From Excoecaria cochinchinensis (lineage: Eukaryota > Streptophyta > Magnoliopsida > Malpighiales > Euphorbiaceae): a DNA stretch of 64,000 nucleotides. This document shows, in pieces, positions 45,831 through 58,615 of the stretch (the stretch's first letter is position 1; every line of letters starts with the position of its first letter). Both the position numbers and the translations under genes were made by a program. The stretch is from positions 6,730,501-6,794,500 of the forward strand of contig CANTUQ010000073.1 of assembly GCA_947683425.1 (NCBI GenBank), given 5' to 3'. The notes under the pieces are model-generated. The model saw only the letters and a program-made list of their open reading frames with translations, did no database searches and was not told the DNA's origin.

Positions 45831-48800
45831 TGTAATGGCCCCGATACCGAGTTAGCTGAAAATAGTATTTTTCGATAGTAAATAGTGATACCAGGGTGAA
45901 TAGTACTTTCTGGAGTCGAAAAATATTTTATCTGATTGTTGGAATTCGAGGTTAAAATTTGAAATGAAATCGAGGTCAAATAAGCCTCTAAAAGTCTAAA
46001 ATAAGAAAAAATAATGGGTTTGGTGTGAATAGTAAGTAGGTTGACTGGGAGTTTGACCGGACCGTAGAGAGTGCTGCGGACTTCAGAAAAATGATCTGAG
46101 AATATAAAAGTACTCATAGTGATGAGTAGAATTCTATGGTAATGAAAAATTTAATTTTGGTGACACTGAAAAATTGGATTATCGGACTGGTAAATAATTA
46201 TCAGAGCGGTAATAATTACCCAACCAAAAAATGATTTTCGATTGACCCCAAAATATTATTGGAGTCTAATGAATATGTGTTAAGAATTATAGAGGCATTT
46301 TTATGAGGGATTAAGCTTAGATAGTAAGGAAAAAGACATGATTTCGATTTGAATAGTGCTCGATTTGACCGGAGGATTGATCGAGACTTTAAAAATAGCA
46401 AATGATGTCCAAAATTGATGAAAATTTTCAGATAGGCTCTAAATGATATGTATAATTTTTTGGTAGTGAAAATGGAATTTTTCAAGAACACTGATAATTA
46501 TTAAACCGGATCAATTTAATTGAATTGGACCGAAAACAAACTTTGATTGGGCTAAAATTTTGTGTACAACCTATTTTTTTTATATGATATGAATTATAGA
46601 ATCAAATTTGAAATGATTTGGGAGTTGAAAAATGAGAAAACCATAAAAAAAGGCCAAATGGGCTTAAAAGTGCAATTGGGCTTTATAGGCTAGACCATTG
46701 GTTGGACCAATTTGGGCCACTATAAAAGCATTTAATTGACAGAAATCTTAGTTGGGTTACCCTTATCTATTCTAGCTTCTCTTCCCCTTAGCTTGGCCGA
46801 AGTGCCTCTCTTATTACTTTCTCCATTTTTCTTCAATCTTTACTTAATTTTTTGCCAAATTCAAGTGTCCTAGATGTGATTCAGCCCTTCTAGGAGTTTA
46901 TAGCAACCTCTTGTATCCATTTAGTGGATTAAAAGCAAGGAAAAGTAAGGATTTAAGATTATGTCTCAAATTGGAGGTAAGAGAATTAGATGGTTTTAAT
47001 TTGATTTAATGGTTTCTATGAGTACTCTAGGATGTCTAGAGTATATTTATGAGATTAGATTTGATAAAAGAAGAAAATTAATTGATGTTTTGTTCTTGTG
47101 TATATTCGACTATGTTGAGGAAAGTGGAGAAAAATGGATTTTCAAGAGCTAAAAGTAAGAATTAAGGAGCTTGAGGAACTTATAGCATGGATATAAGGTT
47201 TGTGATTACCTAATCCATGAATTTATATTATGTTTATATGATGACTATGTGTGATTTGCATGTGTAATTGAAATTAAGGTGATAATTGAGTTTAGGGAGG
47301 GTAACTAAGCTATTAGAGTGATTAGTTTGAAAGAAAACCAATGGCAAGTGTTGTCCATATTGAAACATAATGGTATACTTAGGTATATTATTAGTATACC
47401 TAGTGAATTAGTGAAATTAAATGGTATATAAATGTGAACTGAGGTTGAATTTAGTGAAATGAGTGATAAATGGATGAAAACTAAAATGTTATAGAAAAAC
47501 CTTAAGGTGGCCGAATGGGCTAAAGAAGGAAATACGATAGGTTATATGGTATACATGTGATAGAAGATGTGAATTTGATAAATAAATGAATTAAAAGTGA
47601 AATGGAGGGTTAAATGAAAAGAAATATATGAAAATAGAATGATTGACTTGAGTGAAATTTATGTTAAATGTAAGCTTAATTGAGTATAAGCTTAGAAAAG
47701 TGATTAAGAACCCTTAATATGACATTTAAAATGCTAAGATGAAATTAAAAGAAATTATAAGGTGAAGTGATCACTTTGGCCGAATGGTACCCTAGTGTAT
47801 ACTAGGGTATATCTTAACTATATTTGAAGATTAATGGCCTAAAATGAAATTAGATATGAAGAGAAGTGTCCATAAATTTAATTAGATTTTATGGAATATA
47901 CATGAATATTTTTGAATAATATGCTTAATTTGGAAATGATAAACTATAATGAATTAGTTCATGAAATGTGTATAAATGTTAAAATTGATGACTAACTAGT
48001 GAATTGAAATTGAAATGATAAGCAAAGACTATAAGTGGCTTGAAATGAGCTTACGACCACTGATTGGAATGAGTATACTTATTTTGTGAAATAAGTATAT
48101 GACAAGAATTGTACCTAATTGATTATAATAGTGATCAATTAGGGTATTGAAATGATAATGAAGTGAAAGTAATGAAAGTGAAGTGACTGAAATGAAAATG
48201 AATTGATGAGTCATGCGTAATATGTTATATGTAAAACGAAAGTGTTAAAAGAATGAAAAGTGGATTTGAAAGTCTTTTGAAACGTACTGCCCTTAGTAGT
48301 CTGGCGGTTTAATCTAGTTCAGGATAAGTTTGGCTAGCCATAGGGACCTTTGTATCACGGTGCAAGTCATGGCGACTTGCTTGACTATGCCAGATTCGCG
48401 ATGGTCTCCCATAGCCCTTTGTTATATGATATATGTTATATGTTACATATGATACGTCATATGTTATATGAAAGTGATTGAGTGGCCCTTCAGGGTCATT
48501 CCTTAGTGTATGGTAGTGGGACTTTGGGGCCCACATCCCGTATATCTAGGTTGAAGATTTTATGTCGGGATTGTACTAGGGGCATAAAAGTGACATGATT
48601 GTAAAATTTTTTGAAAATGCAAAAGTATAATGATCAAATGTAATATAATATAAGTGTAATAAGGCATAGTGTGAAAAAGACCTAATGTAACACGTAAAAG
48701 CCATAATGTAATATAACATAATACGTAAAGGAATAATGTGAAAAGATATAAAGTATGAAAGCCCAATTATGTAAAAGCCTAAGATGTGAAAGCATAATAC

Positions 48801-49380
48801 GTAAAAGACATAATGTAAAAAGTCTAAGTGTAATAAGCATAATCGTAAAATGATATGATTCCATCAAAAGTAAAATGACATAAAGTGCAATGACTTAAAA
48901 ATGTGAAAAGTAATAGGAAAATAAATAGTTATATGAGAAAAGGACCTAAGTGAAAGAATGAGAAATTTGGGGTCAAAATGGTAATTTTTCCAAATTATAA
49001 GTCAAACGGGTCATAGTGATGAAAATGACTTGGAAATGTAAAAAGTATAGTGAAAATGAGAAAATAAATGGAAAAAGGACATATTTGAAAGAATACAAAA
49101 AATTTAAGGACCAAAACATAATTTACTGTAAAAATAATTAGTCGTGAGACTAATTGGTAAATTATAAGGTAAGAAGTGAACAAATGTGAAAATATAGTAA
49201 ATAAAGGACCAAATTATAATTAAACATTAAATGAAGGACCAAGTTATAATTTGACAAAGGTAGGGGTAAAACCGTAATTAAGTGTAAAAGTACACTAATA
49301 AATGGTATGTAAAAGAAAAGTGAAATTAAAATGACCATTTTGTCAAATATCTGGAAAATTAAATCCAAGTACACATTACA
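45831..49380 (+). mobile_element. Long LTR-like chromovirus-type sequence without a clear right end
   Basis: It begins TGTAATGGCCCCGATACCGA. Its first 150 bases parallel the start of the solo LTR at 38972 (GTGAATAGTA, CCGGGGTC-type phrases). A CACTATAAAAG TATA box lies near 46720, followed by a pyrimidine-rich leader. Near 48337-48375 there is a GCAAGTC...GACTTGC hairpin and GGGGCCCAC. No TTACA end with a matching TGTCT duplication was found, so it is truncated or rearranged. There is no coding. Confidence 0.5.
48640..48885 (+). repeat. Degenerate tandem repeat of ~16-bp AT-rich units
   Basis: CATAATGTAA, AAAAGCCTAA and GTGAAAAG-type words recur about every 15-17 bases. Confidence 0.6.
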
Positions 49381-49587
49381 GTTAAATCTAAATTACCTAT
49401 TGCAAGGGACAAACGAACGGAGAAACGGGATTTCTTTCACCGATTAGAAGTCCGGTGATTGCAGGCACATGTTCGGTGGAGGGGGATTGGGGATTTCTGG
49501 TTCTCTCGAGCTCTGTCTTTTTCATTTGGGAGTTAAAGGATTTTAGGGATTTAGGTTTATTTAGATCTGATTACAATTCGAAAAATA
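49381..49587 (-). other. Short exon-like antisense stretch of unknown origin
   Basis: On the minus strand, ATGAAAAAGACAGAGCTCGA at about 49523 opens a frame of about 45 codons ending in CAA-TAG, where a GTAATT donor-like site also occurs. Composition is less AT-rich than its neighbours. I do not recognise it. It may be cargo of the adjacent CACTA element or an accidental frame. Confidence 0.2.
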
Positions 49588-49967
49588 GCGACTACTTAGT
49601 GACTGCAACATTCAGTCGCTAAATACATAAAATTAAAATGTCTTCATATAGCGACAACAACATTCACTCGCTAACTTAGTCGCTAATAAACTACAACTAT
49701 TGCGATAGCATATTTCGTCGCTATTTTGTTATCAGTTAATATTAGCGACTGAATACTCTGATGCTAATTTAGTCGTTAAAAAGGGCACGAGATTTTCGCA
49801 GCAAAATATAGCGACTAAATATTTATTTAGTCGCTATTTTCCACTACCAGATTACAAAATATGTTTTCACGACTGAATTTTATTTTAGTCGCAAATCAGT
49901 AGCTAAAATAGCGACTAAAAAAGTTAGTTGCTATTTTTGGTCGCTAAATCAATTTTTTTTTGTAGTG
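49588..49967. mobile_element. CACTA (En/Spm-like) element right terminus
   Basis: It ends TTTTTTTTTGTAGTG at 49967, the reverse complement of CACTACAAAAAAAAA. The preceding 380 bases hold many inverted and direct copies of TAGCGAC/GTCGCTA, the subterminal transposase-binding style of CACTA elements. No left terminus was found upstream and no transposase is visible. Confidence 0.75.
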
Positions 49968-52315
49968 ACCGTTTTATAGCAATTAAGGTCAATGCTGAAG
50001 TACATATGACACAGTCCCATTTTGATGGAATGAGTTCTAACCAGAACAAGAGAAGAAGCTTCAAAAGTGGGATAAGGAACAAGCTAGAAAAAAATAAAAA
50101 GCATAAAGAGGAACAAAATTATAAAAGAGAATTATTTGATTTTGATTGAGGTCTAATAATAATTGTTATAGATAGAAACCATGGCTGTAACCTAATTTTG
50201 TTGATTTTTCCTAATTTTATTGATTAGGCTAATAATTTTTAACATTTCAATTATAACAACAAATAAAAAAATTGAATAATTGATCAGAATTCCAAAAAGC
50301 AAATTTAAATTTTGCATGTATTTGATGAACAAAACTCAACCAACAAATCACAAATTAAATTATTGAATACAAAAAAACTGATGGAGTTTGGATACGCTTA
50401 TAACTCTAGATATGGATAAAGTTCCATATCAAATAAAATTAAATATTTTTATCTGATAAGAATTATCTAATTCTATCTCAAAAAGAGTTTGAGTTATAAT
50501 GAAAATTAGTCTTTAGTCTTAGGATAATATAAATAGATAACGAGAAGTCAGATTATACACGCATAAGAAAAAGGGAAACACTCAAAACAAAAATTTTCAA
50601 GAGGCTTTTAGACCGTAGAAAGTTGTTGTTATCTCGTTAATGGATAAAAGCCCAGCTAATGACTCAAAAGGGATCCTTGTAATCATTTTAGCAATAATTC
50701 TGCACTACAAGATGTAAATACCATATTGTGTATTTTTGCCATGATTTTCCCTTTAAAAACAAAAGAAAAATTCAGAGTAATTGAATTAAAAATAAAAGAA
50801 AAATAGATAAAAACCTGTTAGAGATGGGAAGAAGATGGAGGAGGTTTATCTATTTAGTATAATACGATTTTTACTGTAGTATACAAATACAGATATTATT
50901 GGTGTATTATTATCTTTAGCATACGTGAAATAATGAGGCTTGTACTGTATTATATTATCCCCTCATTTTTTCTTTTTAAAAATTTATCAAATATTTTGTT
51001 CGTATTAATCTATACTATATTATATTATCCCATGTATAAAACAGTAAAACAAATGTGCCCAAACAGTGCTATCCTGGTTGATGCAATGTTGCATGGAACG
51101 AATGATCTTTTTATAAGGATTATAAATTATCAGACATAATTTTTTAAATTGTAGATTGAATTTCATCTGTGCTTTGGTCTCCAAAGAATAAAATCGACAA
51201 TCGAAACAAGTTTGCAAATGAAAATTGAAAACATATTTCTCTCTTTAGCCTAAAAGAAACTTTTAAGGTGTGTTCACTTGTAGAAAATAACGCTAATTTT
51301 CCAGATTTTTTTTTTGTAGAAAATGAAAAATAGAGATCATGTTTAAATTAGATAAATTTCCAATTTTCTAAAATTAAATAGAGTTTAGAGATCTAATTTA
51401 GGATGTTTTCTGAATTTTCCATTACAAATAAAGAGTCCAAATCTCCAAAACTTCTTCTTGCCTTTTTGCTTTTGTGTGTCTTTATTGTGGTTCTATTTGC
51501 TCACTGTATTCCTCTTATTGTGGTCTCAAAAAGGAGCAACTTTCAATTTTATTCAGCTGGGTAGGAGTAGAGATATGTTTACATGTATTGGCTATATTTT
51601 AGCTAAAATTTGATCAATATAAAACTGAAAGATTGATAAATTTTGAGCGGGCATAGGGGACAATAGTGTATTTACCATCAAAATGACAAAATTGATAAAA
51701 AGACTTGTGAATGGGAAAAAAATGCAAAATGAAGATGGGGATGGGGATACATATAGAGCAACTTATTCAAACCATGCTTGAATTTGATAATTTGCTGCAT
51801 TTTAAGTAAACCAACGAATTTCTCATTTTCCTAGAATTTCATATAAAAGATGTCGTTGCCGGACTAAAAAATGCATGTGTGATTTCTGATAGTTATTCTA
51901 TATGCTCCTTTAAATGAACTAAACTCCACCTTACATGTGTGTACATTTGTTTGATGTGTAGGTGACAGCATTGCAATTTTGAAGGCAGAGTTGAAGAGTT
52001 AAAAGCAGCTTGTGTAAAGTTTGAAGAGGTATGAGTCTAATGCTTTATGTGCACCAGTTGAATGCCCAAATGCCTTTTTTGCTTAAATAATTATTTTAGA
52101 ATGAGTAATTTATATAACGGATTCATAAGAAAAGATCTCATATGCATGGTAAAAATTATTGGATCTAGTGTTCAAGGTATGAAAGTAATTTGCAAAGTGA
52201 TGTGCGTGTACATGTGCCCAAGTGCACATGTTAATATAAATATCAAAACATGAGCACCATGAACCTATATAGTTTTGATGTGTTTCACAACAGCAAGATT
52301 TTGAGGCTATACACT
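49968..52315. other. Intergenic with two minor coding-like pieces
   Basis: A frame at about 49968-50149 ends NYKRELFDFD and is Lys-rich; it is unrecognised. At 51969-52028 an exon-like piece encodes HCNFEGRVEELKAACVKFEE between a CAG acceptor and GTATGA donor, with a coiled-coil look. Near 50527 there is a TATAAATAG box with a transcript-like leader, perhaps an old LTR. Near 51269 GGTGTGTTCACTTG resembles a MITE end. Confidence 0.35.
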
Positions 52316-55300
52316 CAGTGGCGTAGCCACATAAAAGAGAAGGGGGGCAATTGCCCCTCTTAATTTTTGAGAAAAAATTAATTATGTATATATATTTATA
52401 TACATATATATTAAAATCACCATTTTGCCCCCCTTAAAATTTTACTTTTACTCATCTCTCCTTAACTTATTTCTTAAGTTTTCAATCAAACAACCTTCTG
52501 CATTCCCACTTCTATTCAAACAAAAAAAATACAAAATTCTCTTCTTTATCTCTTGAAATTTTTAAAGAAAAATCTGATGAATTTGAGAAGAAACTAAGCA
52601 CTATTGCAAAGATTTATCTTTAATTTAAGGTTAGTAATTTAATTTTATAATTTTTTTTTGCTTTTATATATTTTATATCTCTTAAAAGTTAGTAATTTAG
52701 TTTTTACAATTTTAGGTTTTTGCTTAAAACCTGTTATTCTTGATTGAAATCTGTTATTTTGTTAAAATCTATTATTTTGTTAAAATTTGTTATTCTTGAT
52801 TGAAAGCACACCATAGAAGACTTGTTGAGATTATGGGTGGATTAAAATATCTTATATATGAACAAAAAGCACTACTGGTTGCCTCGAAAACCATTTAAAT
52901 TATATGCCAAGCAATAATATAATAACAAGCAATATGATTTGCAATTTTTAAGAATGAATTAAATTCAATGTCAATATAAAGCAAATACATACCTCTTTGC
53001 TGGAAAAAATATGTTTATTTTGTGCTTCAATGCTTTCTTGCTCTCTTCCTCTTCTTTCTAATCCAAATATTTTCAGTTTAGGACATTTTGCCACATTTAA
53101 TTCTTTTAGAGAGTGGCAGTGGCGAATAGTTGTACCAGTTAAATATGAACTTGCATATAAACATCAATTTCACAATGAATGGAATATATTACCTGTCAAA
53201 TATGAACTTGCATATCTACTAGTTTGCATAGTCCAATACCTTAATCAACCCAACAAAATATATTGATTAAACTAAAATATTATGTTATGTTTGTCATTGT
53301 TTTTGGCTTTTCTCATATTATCAGTTGTTAAGATATTATGTGTATTTGTATTTGTATTTGTCAATAGTTACTAATTCTTTTTTATTATTTTTTCAGTCAT
53401 GGAAAGGTATTATAAGAGGAAAAATATGGATGAATCATTGCCACCAATTCAAAATCAAGAAAATCATGCTAAAGAGACTCAAAATTCAAGTACTTTTGAA
53501 GTTGATTTAGCAAATCTTCCAGTCGATCCTGCATTACGAAAGCCAATTATGGATTATCATCCAAACATAAAAGATGAAGTTCGAAGAGCATATCTTCAAA
53601 AGGGACCTTATAAGCCTCGTGATCATAATTTTAAACAAACTTTACAAGGTAAAGTGTTAAGGAGATTTAATCCATCTTGGTTTGATGAACGCCGTACATG
53701 GTTGGAGTATAGTAAGGTAAAGGAAGCAGCATATTGCTTGAATTGCTACCTTTTCAAATCAGATAGTAAAGGGCATGGAGGTAGTTGTGATGCATTTGTC
53801 TTGGAAGGTTTTAGTAACTGGAAGAAAAAATCAAAACTAGAAGAACACATTGGAGGTCCTAATAGTGCACACAATCAAGCTTCAAAGAATTGTCAAGTTT
53901 TGATGAATCAAAAGCAACATCTTCAAACAATTGTTGATAAGCAATCAAGCTAAGCTCGAAGTGACTACCGAACTCGTTTAACTGCTTCAGTTAATTGTGT
54001 AAGATTCCTTTTGAAATAAGGTTTAGCTTTTCGCGGTCAGGATGAATCAATAGATTCAACTAATCCAGGAAATTTCAAGGCAACTTTAAAACTTCTTTGT
54101 GATTATAATGAAGATGTCAAAAGAGTTGCAATAGACAAGTGTCCTAAAAATCGAAAATTGATATCTCCAGATATTCAAAAGGATATTGTGAGTGCTTGTG
54201 CAATTGAAACCACTAATTCCATCATACAACATTTGGGGACTGCTTTATTCTCAATATTAGTAGATGAAGCTCGTGACGTATCGAATAAAGAACAAATGGC
54301 AATTGTTGTAAGTTATGTAAGTAAGGAAGGTAAAGTATGTGAACGCCTTTCGAGGATTGTGCATGTTGGAGACACTAGTGCTTTATCATTAAAGGCTACA
54401 ATTGAGTCAATATTTGCCAAGCATAATCTAAGCATATCAAGATTACGTTGTCAAGGTTACGATGGGGCAAGCAATATGCGAGGTGAGTTTAATGGTCTCA
54501 AAGCTTTAATTTTGAAAGAGAATGAAAGTGCTTTTTATGTTCATTGTTTTGCTCATCAACTTCAGTTAGCACTTGTAGCTGTTGCAAAAAATCACTTATC
54601 TATTGCATTACTCTTCAATTTAATATCAAGTGTTGTGAATGTTGTTAGGGGCTCTTGCAAGCGTCATGATATGCTTTTAGAGTCTCAAGCTATCAAAGTT
54701 TTAAAGGCAATTGAAAGTGGTGAACTTGAAAGTGGTCAAGGAAAAATCAAGAGTCTACTCTTAAACGAGCTGGAGAGACACGTTGGGGTTCACATTTTAA
54801 CACTTTGATAAGCATAATTAGGATGTTTTCTTCTATAATTGATGTCCTTGAATTTGTAATGGAGAATGGAAAGTCTGAGCAAAAAGTTGAAGCTTGCACT
54901 TTGTTGGATTCTTTGCTATCTTTTGACATCGCATTTTATCTTCATTTGATGAAACATATCTTAGGAATTACTAATGAATTATCACAAGCATTGTAAAGAA
55001 AAGATCAAGATATTGTAAATGCTATGGCATTGGTTAAGATAGCTAAGCAACGCCTGCAATTAATGAGAGATGATGGATGTGACTCTTTGTTAGATGAGGT
55101 GACTTTGTTTTGTAATAGCCACAATATACCAGTCCTCAATATGGATGATATGCATGTTGCTCGGGGGAGGTCTCGACGTAATGTTGATAAAGTGACAAAC
55201 TTCCATCATTTTAAGGTCGAGTTATTTTGTGCTGCAATAGATATGCAACTTTAAGAGCTTGATAACAGGTTTAATGAGGTGAATACGGAGTTGCTTTTAT

Positions 55301-55902
55301 GTTTTGCATGTTTAAGTCCAGCAAATTCATTCTTTGCATATGACAAATGCAAGTTACTTCATGTTGCACAATTTTATCCTATTGATTTTTCTACTATCCA
55401 GCTTATGATTCTTGAAAATCAATTGGAAATATATATCATTGACATGAGGTCTAGTAGTGAGTTTTCAAATATTACAGGAATTGGTGATCTTGCTAAACAA
55501 ATGGTGCAAACAAAGAAGGATATTTTATATCCTTTGGTTTATAAACTCATCACTTTATCACTTATTCTACCCGTTGCGACTGCAATAGTTGAAAGAGCAT
55601 TTTCTGCTATGAAATTTGTGAAGAATCGATTACGTAACAAGATGGGAGATCAATGGATGACTGATTGTTTGATCACTTATATTGAAAAAGATGTATTTAA
55701 TGTTATTGATAATGAAGTTATTATTTATCGCTATCAGGACATGAAAACTCGAAGACAACAATTGTAATTTTTTTTAAATATGTTAATGAATATTTTTCTA
55801 TATTTAACAATTTATTTATGGTATGTATGTTATATTTTTTTTTCTTTTAAGCCCGATATATATTTTTGCCCCCCTTGATTGCAAATCCTGGCTTCGCCAT
55901 TG
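52316..55902 (+). mobile_element. hAT transposon, 3,587 bp, perfect 8-bp TSD TATACACT
   Basis: TATACACT lies at 52308-52315 and 55903-55910. The left end is CAGTGGCGTAGCCAC and the right end reads CAATGGCGAAGCCAGG on the minus strand. Both are followed by a GGGGGGCAA stretch. The element holds one decayed transposase. Size, TSD length and TIR all fit a complete hAT of the plant ZMYM1-like/TTF-zinc-finger group. Confidence 0.95.
53399..55767 (+). pseudogene. hAT transposase (TTF-type zinc finger, DUF4371, hAT dimerisation), decayed
   Basis: From ATG at 53399: a disordered N-terminus; PVDPALRKPIMDYHPN; a TTF-type zinc finger region (AAYCLNCYLFK, with GGSCDAF); a catalytic core with LVDEARDVSNKEQMA (normally DE-D), RCQGYDGASNMRGE and YVHCFAHQLQLAL; and a C-terminal dimerisation part with PVATAIVERAFSAMK and LRNKMGDQWM. 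In-frame TAA stops occur near 53951, 54015, 54994 and 55252, and one frameshift occurs near 54740. Relatives have Gln at each of the four stop positions (from memory). The rest of the frame is well kept. Confidence 0.9.
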
Positions 55903-56033
55903 TATACACTTGACTTTTGTGAACATCAGCATATTATTTGCATAGGCACAATAAGTTTCATTCAATTTGAGTGTAAAAGATTTTTTTTTGGCTGCTTCAT
56001 ATAATGGAAATTTTGTTATATATAGATAATTAG

Positions 56034-57029
56034 ATGGGGGAAAGAATGGAAATGGTGAAGAATCTAAAGATTGATCTGACAGTAATGAACTTGCTTTTTT
56101 TAAATATTTTATACGAGAGAGTAAAAAATGATGCAAATGGAATGCCATCTTTTAAACCATCCGATTGGCAAGAAATGGATGACGAATTATTCATAGTAGT
56201 GGGAGAGAGATATGGTGTAGAAAAGTTGAAGAGAAAATACAATCGTCTTCGGATAAAGCATCCATAATGTACTAAATTATTAGAACATACCGGGGTAGCT
56301 TATGATTCGAATTCAAACATTGTATTTGCTATGGAAGATATTTGGCAGATATTTTACAAGGTAAGGATATCAGTAATTTAATTTTTATTATTAATTTTTT
56401 ACATTAAGATACATATTACAGATATCAATATCTAAAATGTTATGCCTTTTAAATTGCAGAAGCACAAGAATTTCAAAGCATTTAAGAAAAATGGGTGCAG
56501 GCATTATGACCTACTGGTCAAATTTTCAGTAAATCTACTGCTACTAGGCATTTATACCATGCTTCTACACAATTACCTTATGATTCAGATGACGAGTGCC
56601 AGATTGGAGAAGAATTCCTTCAAAAGGGCATTCATCATGTATCAGATAGTGAAAACGGGTGCTTGTAGTTCAAAAGACAAATGAGTTCCTACCAATTACA
56701 TTCCTAGCTCTAATAGAGCTAAGAAAGGATCCAAATTTGAAAAATTGGATTCAAGTTTAGAAATGTGGGCATCTTGTTTAAGTATTAGAGCGAAAAAGAA
56801 ATTAGCAAAAACCAAAAGATATAAATTGGAAAGCAATCAAGCTACAAGTGTTGAAGATGATCCATATACTATAGATGCATGTATGAATATTTTGGAAAAA
56901 ATAAAAGATATTTCTAGTGCTGTATACAACAAAGTACTGGAAAAATTTGTCAGTCCAAAATGGAGAAAAATATTTTTCTTGATGCGTGATAATAGAAGAA
57001 GAGATTGGATTGACAGTTTATGTAAATGA
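56034..57029 (+). pseudogene. PIF/Harbinger Myb/SANT-like DNA-binding partner, decayed
   Basis: The first piece (56034-56267) has LKIDLTVMNLLFLNILYERV and SDWQEMDDELFIVVGERYGV with LKRKYNRLR, the SANT-like core, followed by a stop and then KLLEHTGVAYDSNSNIVFAM in phase. A second exon (about 56459-56690) starts KHKNFKAFKKNGCRHYD then shifts frame. A third piece (56745-57029) is a helical C-terminus ending WRKIFFLMRDNRRRDWIDSL. Splice-like sites separate the pieces. It pairs with the transposase that follows. Confidence 0.8.
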
Positions 57030-57211
57030 ACCTGTAATTTTTTTTTAATTATATTATGTCTTATGGCTTGACTTATTATGCTAACTTTTGTTATCTAAAT
57101 TTTTTGAATATATATATATATGGTAGTTGTTTGTTTTTATTTTGTTATTTGTTTATTTTATTTTTTCTTTAAATTTGATAAACTTATATTTTCTTTTAAA
57201 TTGATGCAGGA

Positions 57212-57794
57212 TTGATGGATCAAAATTTACATCAAAATCAAGTATTAGTGTATTCAACGAGTAGTGATAGTTTTAGTAGTGATGAGGATGAAGAGATTTT
57301 GGATTTACTTTTAATTAGATTTTTTATGGCTCAAGATTTTATAGAAAAGGTTCCTTGCAGAACTTCAATACTTAGTGGCAAAAATTACATTCTTGAAGTT
57401 CTTGTAGAAAATCCGACTAGGTGTTATGAAGGGTTTCTTATGGCACATATTTTTATAAATTTATGTGAAAAAATGAAATTGATAGATTTATTAAAAGATA
57501 AAATGGATGTTAGTGTGGAAGGAGCGGCCATGAGTTTGTAAATTTTATGTCATAATCTTTGTCAAAGGGTTATATTGGAACAATATCAACATTCATTTGC
57601 TACTGTTCATAAATGGCGCAAGATGGTAATTAGAGCTTATTGGCTACTTTGGGTACTCACTTGATCAAACATGTGAATAGATTTCTTGTGCAGCCAGAAA
57701 TTCAAAGCAATCCCAAATAGCATCCATATTTTGAGGTACGATAATATATTATTAAAATATTATAATTTTGTTATTTTATGATATATAATAACGC

Positions 57795-57844
<50 letters not shown>

Positions 57845-58615
57845 GTAAGTTAAATATTTTGCTTTTGTCTGGTAAAGAAATGCATAGGTGCAATAGATGG
57901 TACTCATGTAGTAGCTTGATCACTAGCTTCTAAACAAAAGACCTTTCGTCATAGAAAAGCAACACTTGTGACACAAAATATTATAGCCGTGTGTTCTCAC
58001 GATATGTTATTTACATTCGTGTACACTGGATACGAAAGGACAACAATGATTTTAGAGTATTTCTTGATGCATTAACAAGAAGGGAAAATGATTTCTTTTT
58101 CCAAGTGCTGGTAAGAGTTTTCATTATCATTTCTCTCTTAATATAAATTTATGTTATTATAATTTGATTAACATAGACATTAATTTGTAGATTATTATTA
58201 TTATGTTGTGGATGTTGGTTATCCCAATACACCGGGATTTTTGGCTCTATATCATTGTGAAAGATATCATCTAAATGACTTTCATGGACGAGGACCAATT
58301 ACAAGAAAATGTGAGTTATTTAACCAGAGGCATTCATCCTTTACGTCATGTGATAGAAAGGGCATCCGGTTACGTCGACAAAAGCTTATTCCCATTGCAT
58401 GTTGCACATTGCACAATTTCATCAAGATGGAAGATAGAGTTGATCAACTGTTTATATTATACGGTAGAGAAAATTTAACAATGCCTAAAGAAGTCATTGC
58501 TAGAGTACAACAAGAGGGTATTAATATTGATTTATCCCAACAAATGCAAATGAGAATAGTTAGAGAGGCAATTGCTGATCAATTGTGGAATGATTATAAT
58601 AATAATAGAAATTAG
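57212..58615 (+). pseudogene. PIF/Harbinger transposase (DDE superfamily nuclease), decayed
   Basis: The N-terminal part has KVPCRTSILSGKNYILEVL and a helix-turn-helix region; a stop follows at 57539. Then HNLCQRVILEQYQHSFATVH, the nuclease start KCIGAIDGTHVVA (about 57881, first Asp), VDVGYPNTPGF (about 58209, second Asp), ELFNQRHSS and, in a shifted frame, RHVIERASG with the Glu. An internal deletion joins this to IPIACCTLHNFIKMED. An intron with an (AT)n run (57802-57842) separates the nuclease exons. Several stops and frameshifts make it inactive. TIRs were not identified. Confidence 0.85.
57802..57842. repeat. AT microsatellite in Harbinger relic
   Basis: About 40 bases of alternating AT. 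Confidence 0.9.

Noticed and set aside
48309..49374. Several hydrophobic Tyr/Leu/His-rich minus-strand frames
   Set aside because: Accidental frames in AT-rich tandem words of the LTR-like block.
52316..55902. Alternative genetic code (TAA as Gln) for the transposase
   Set aside because: Also carries a frameshift, and the host gene MER3 uses standard stops and Gln codons; methylation decay is the simpler explanation.
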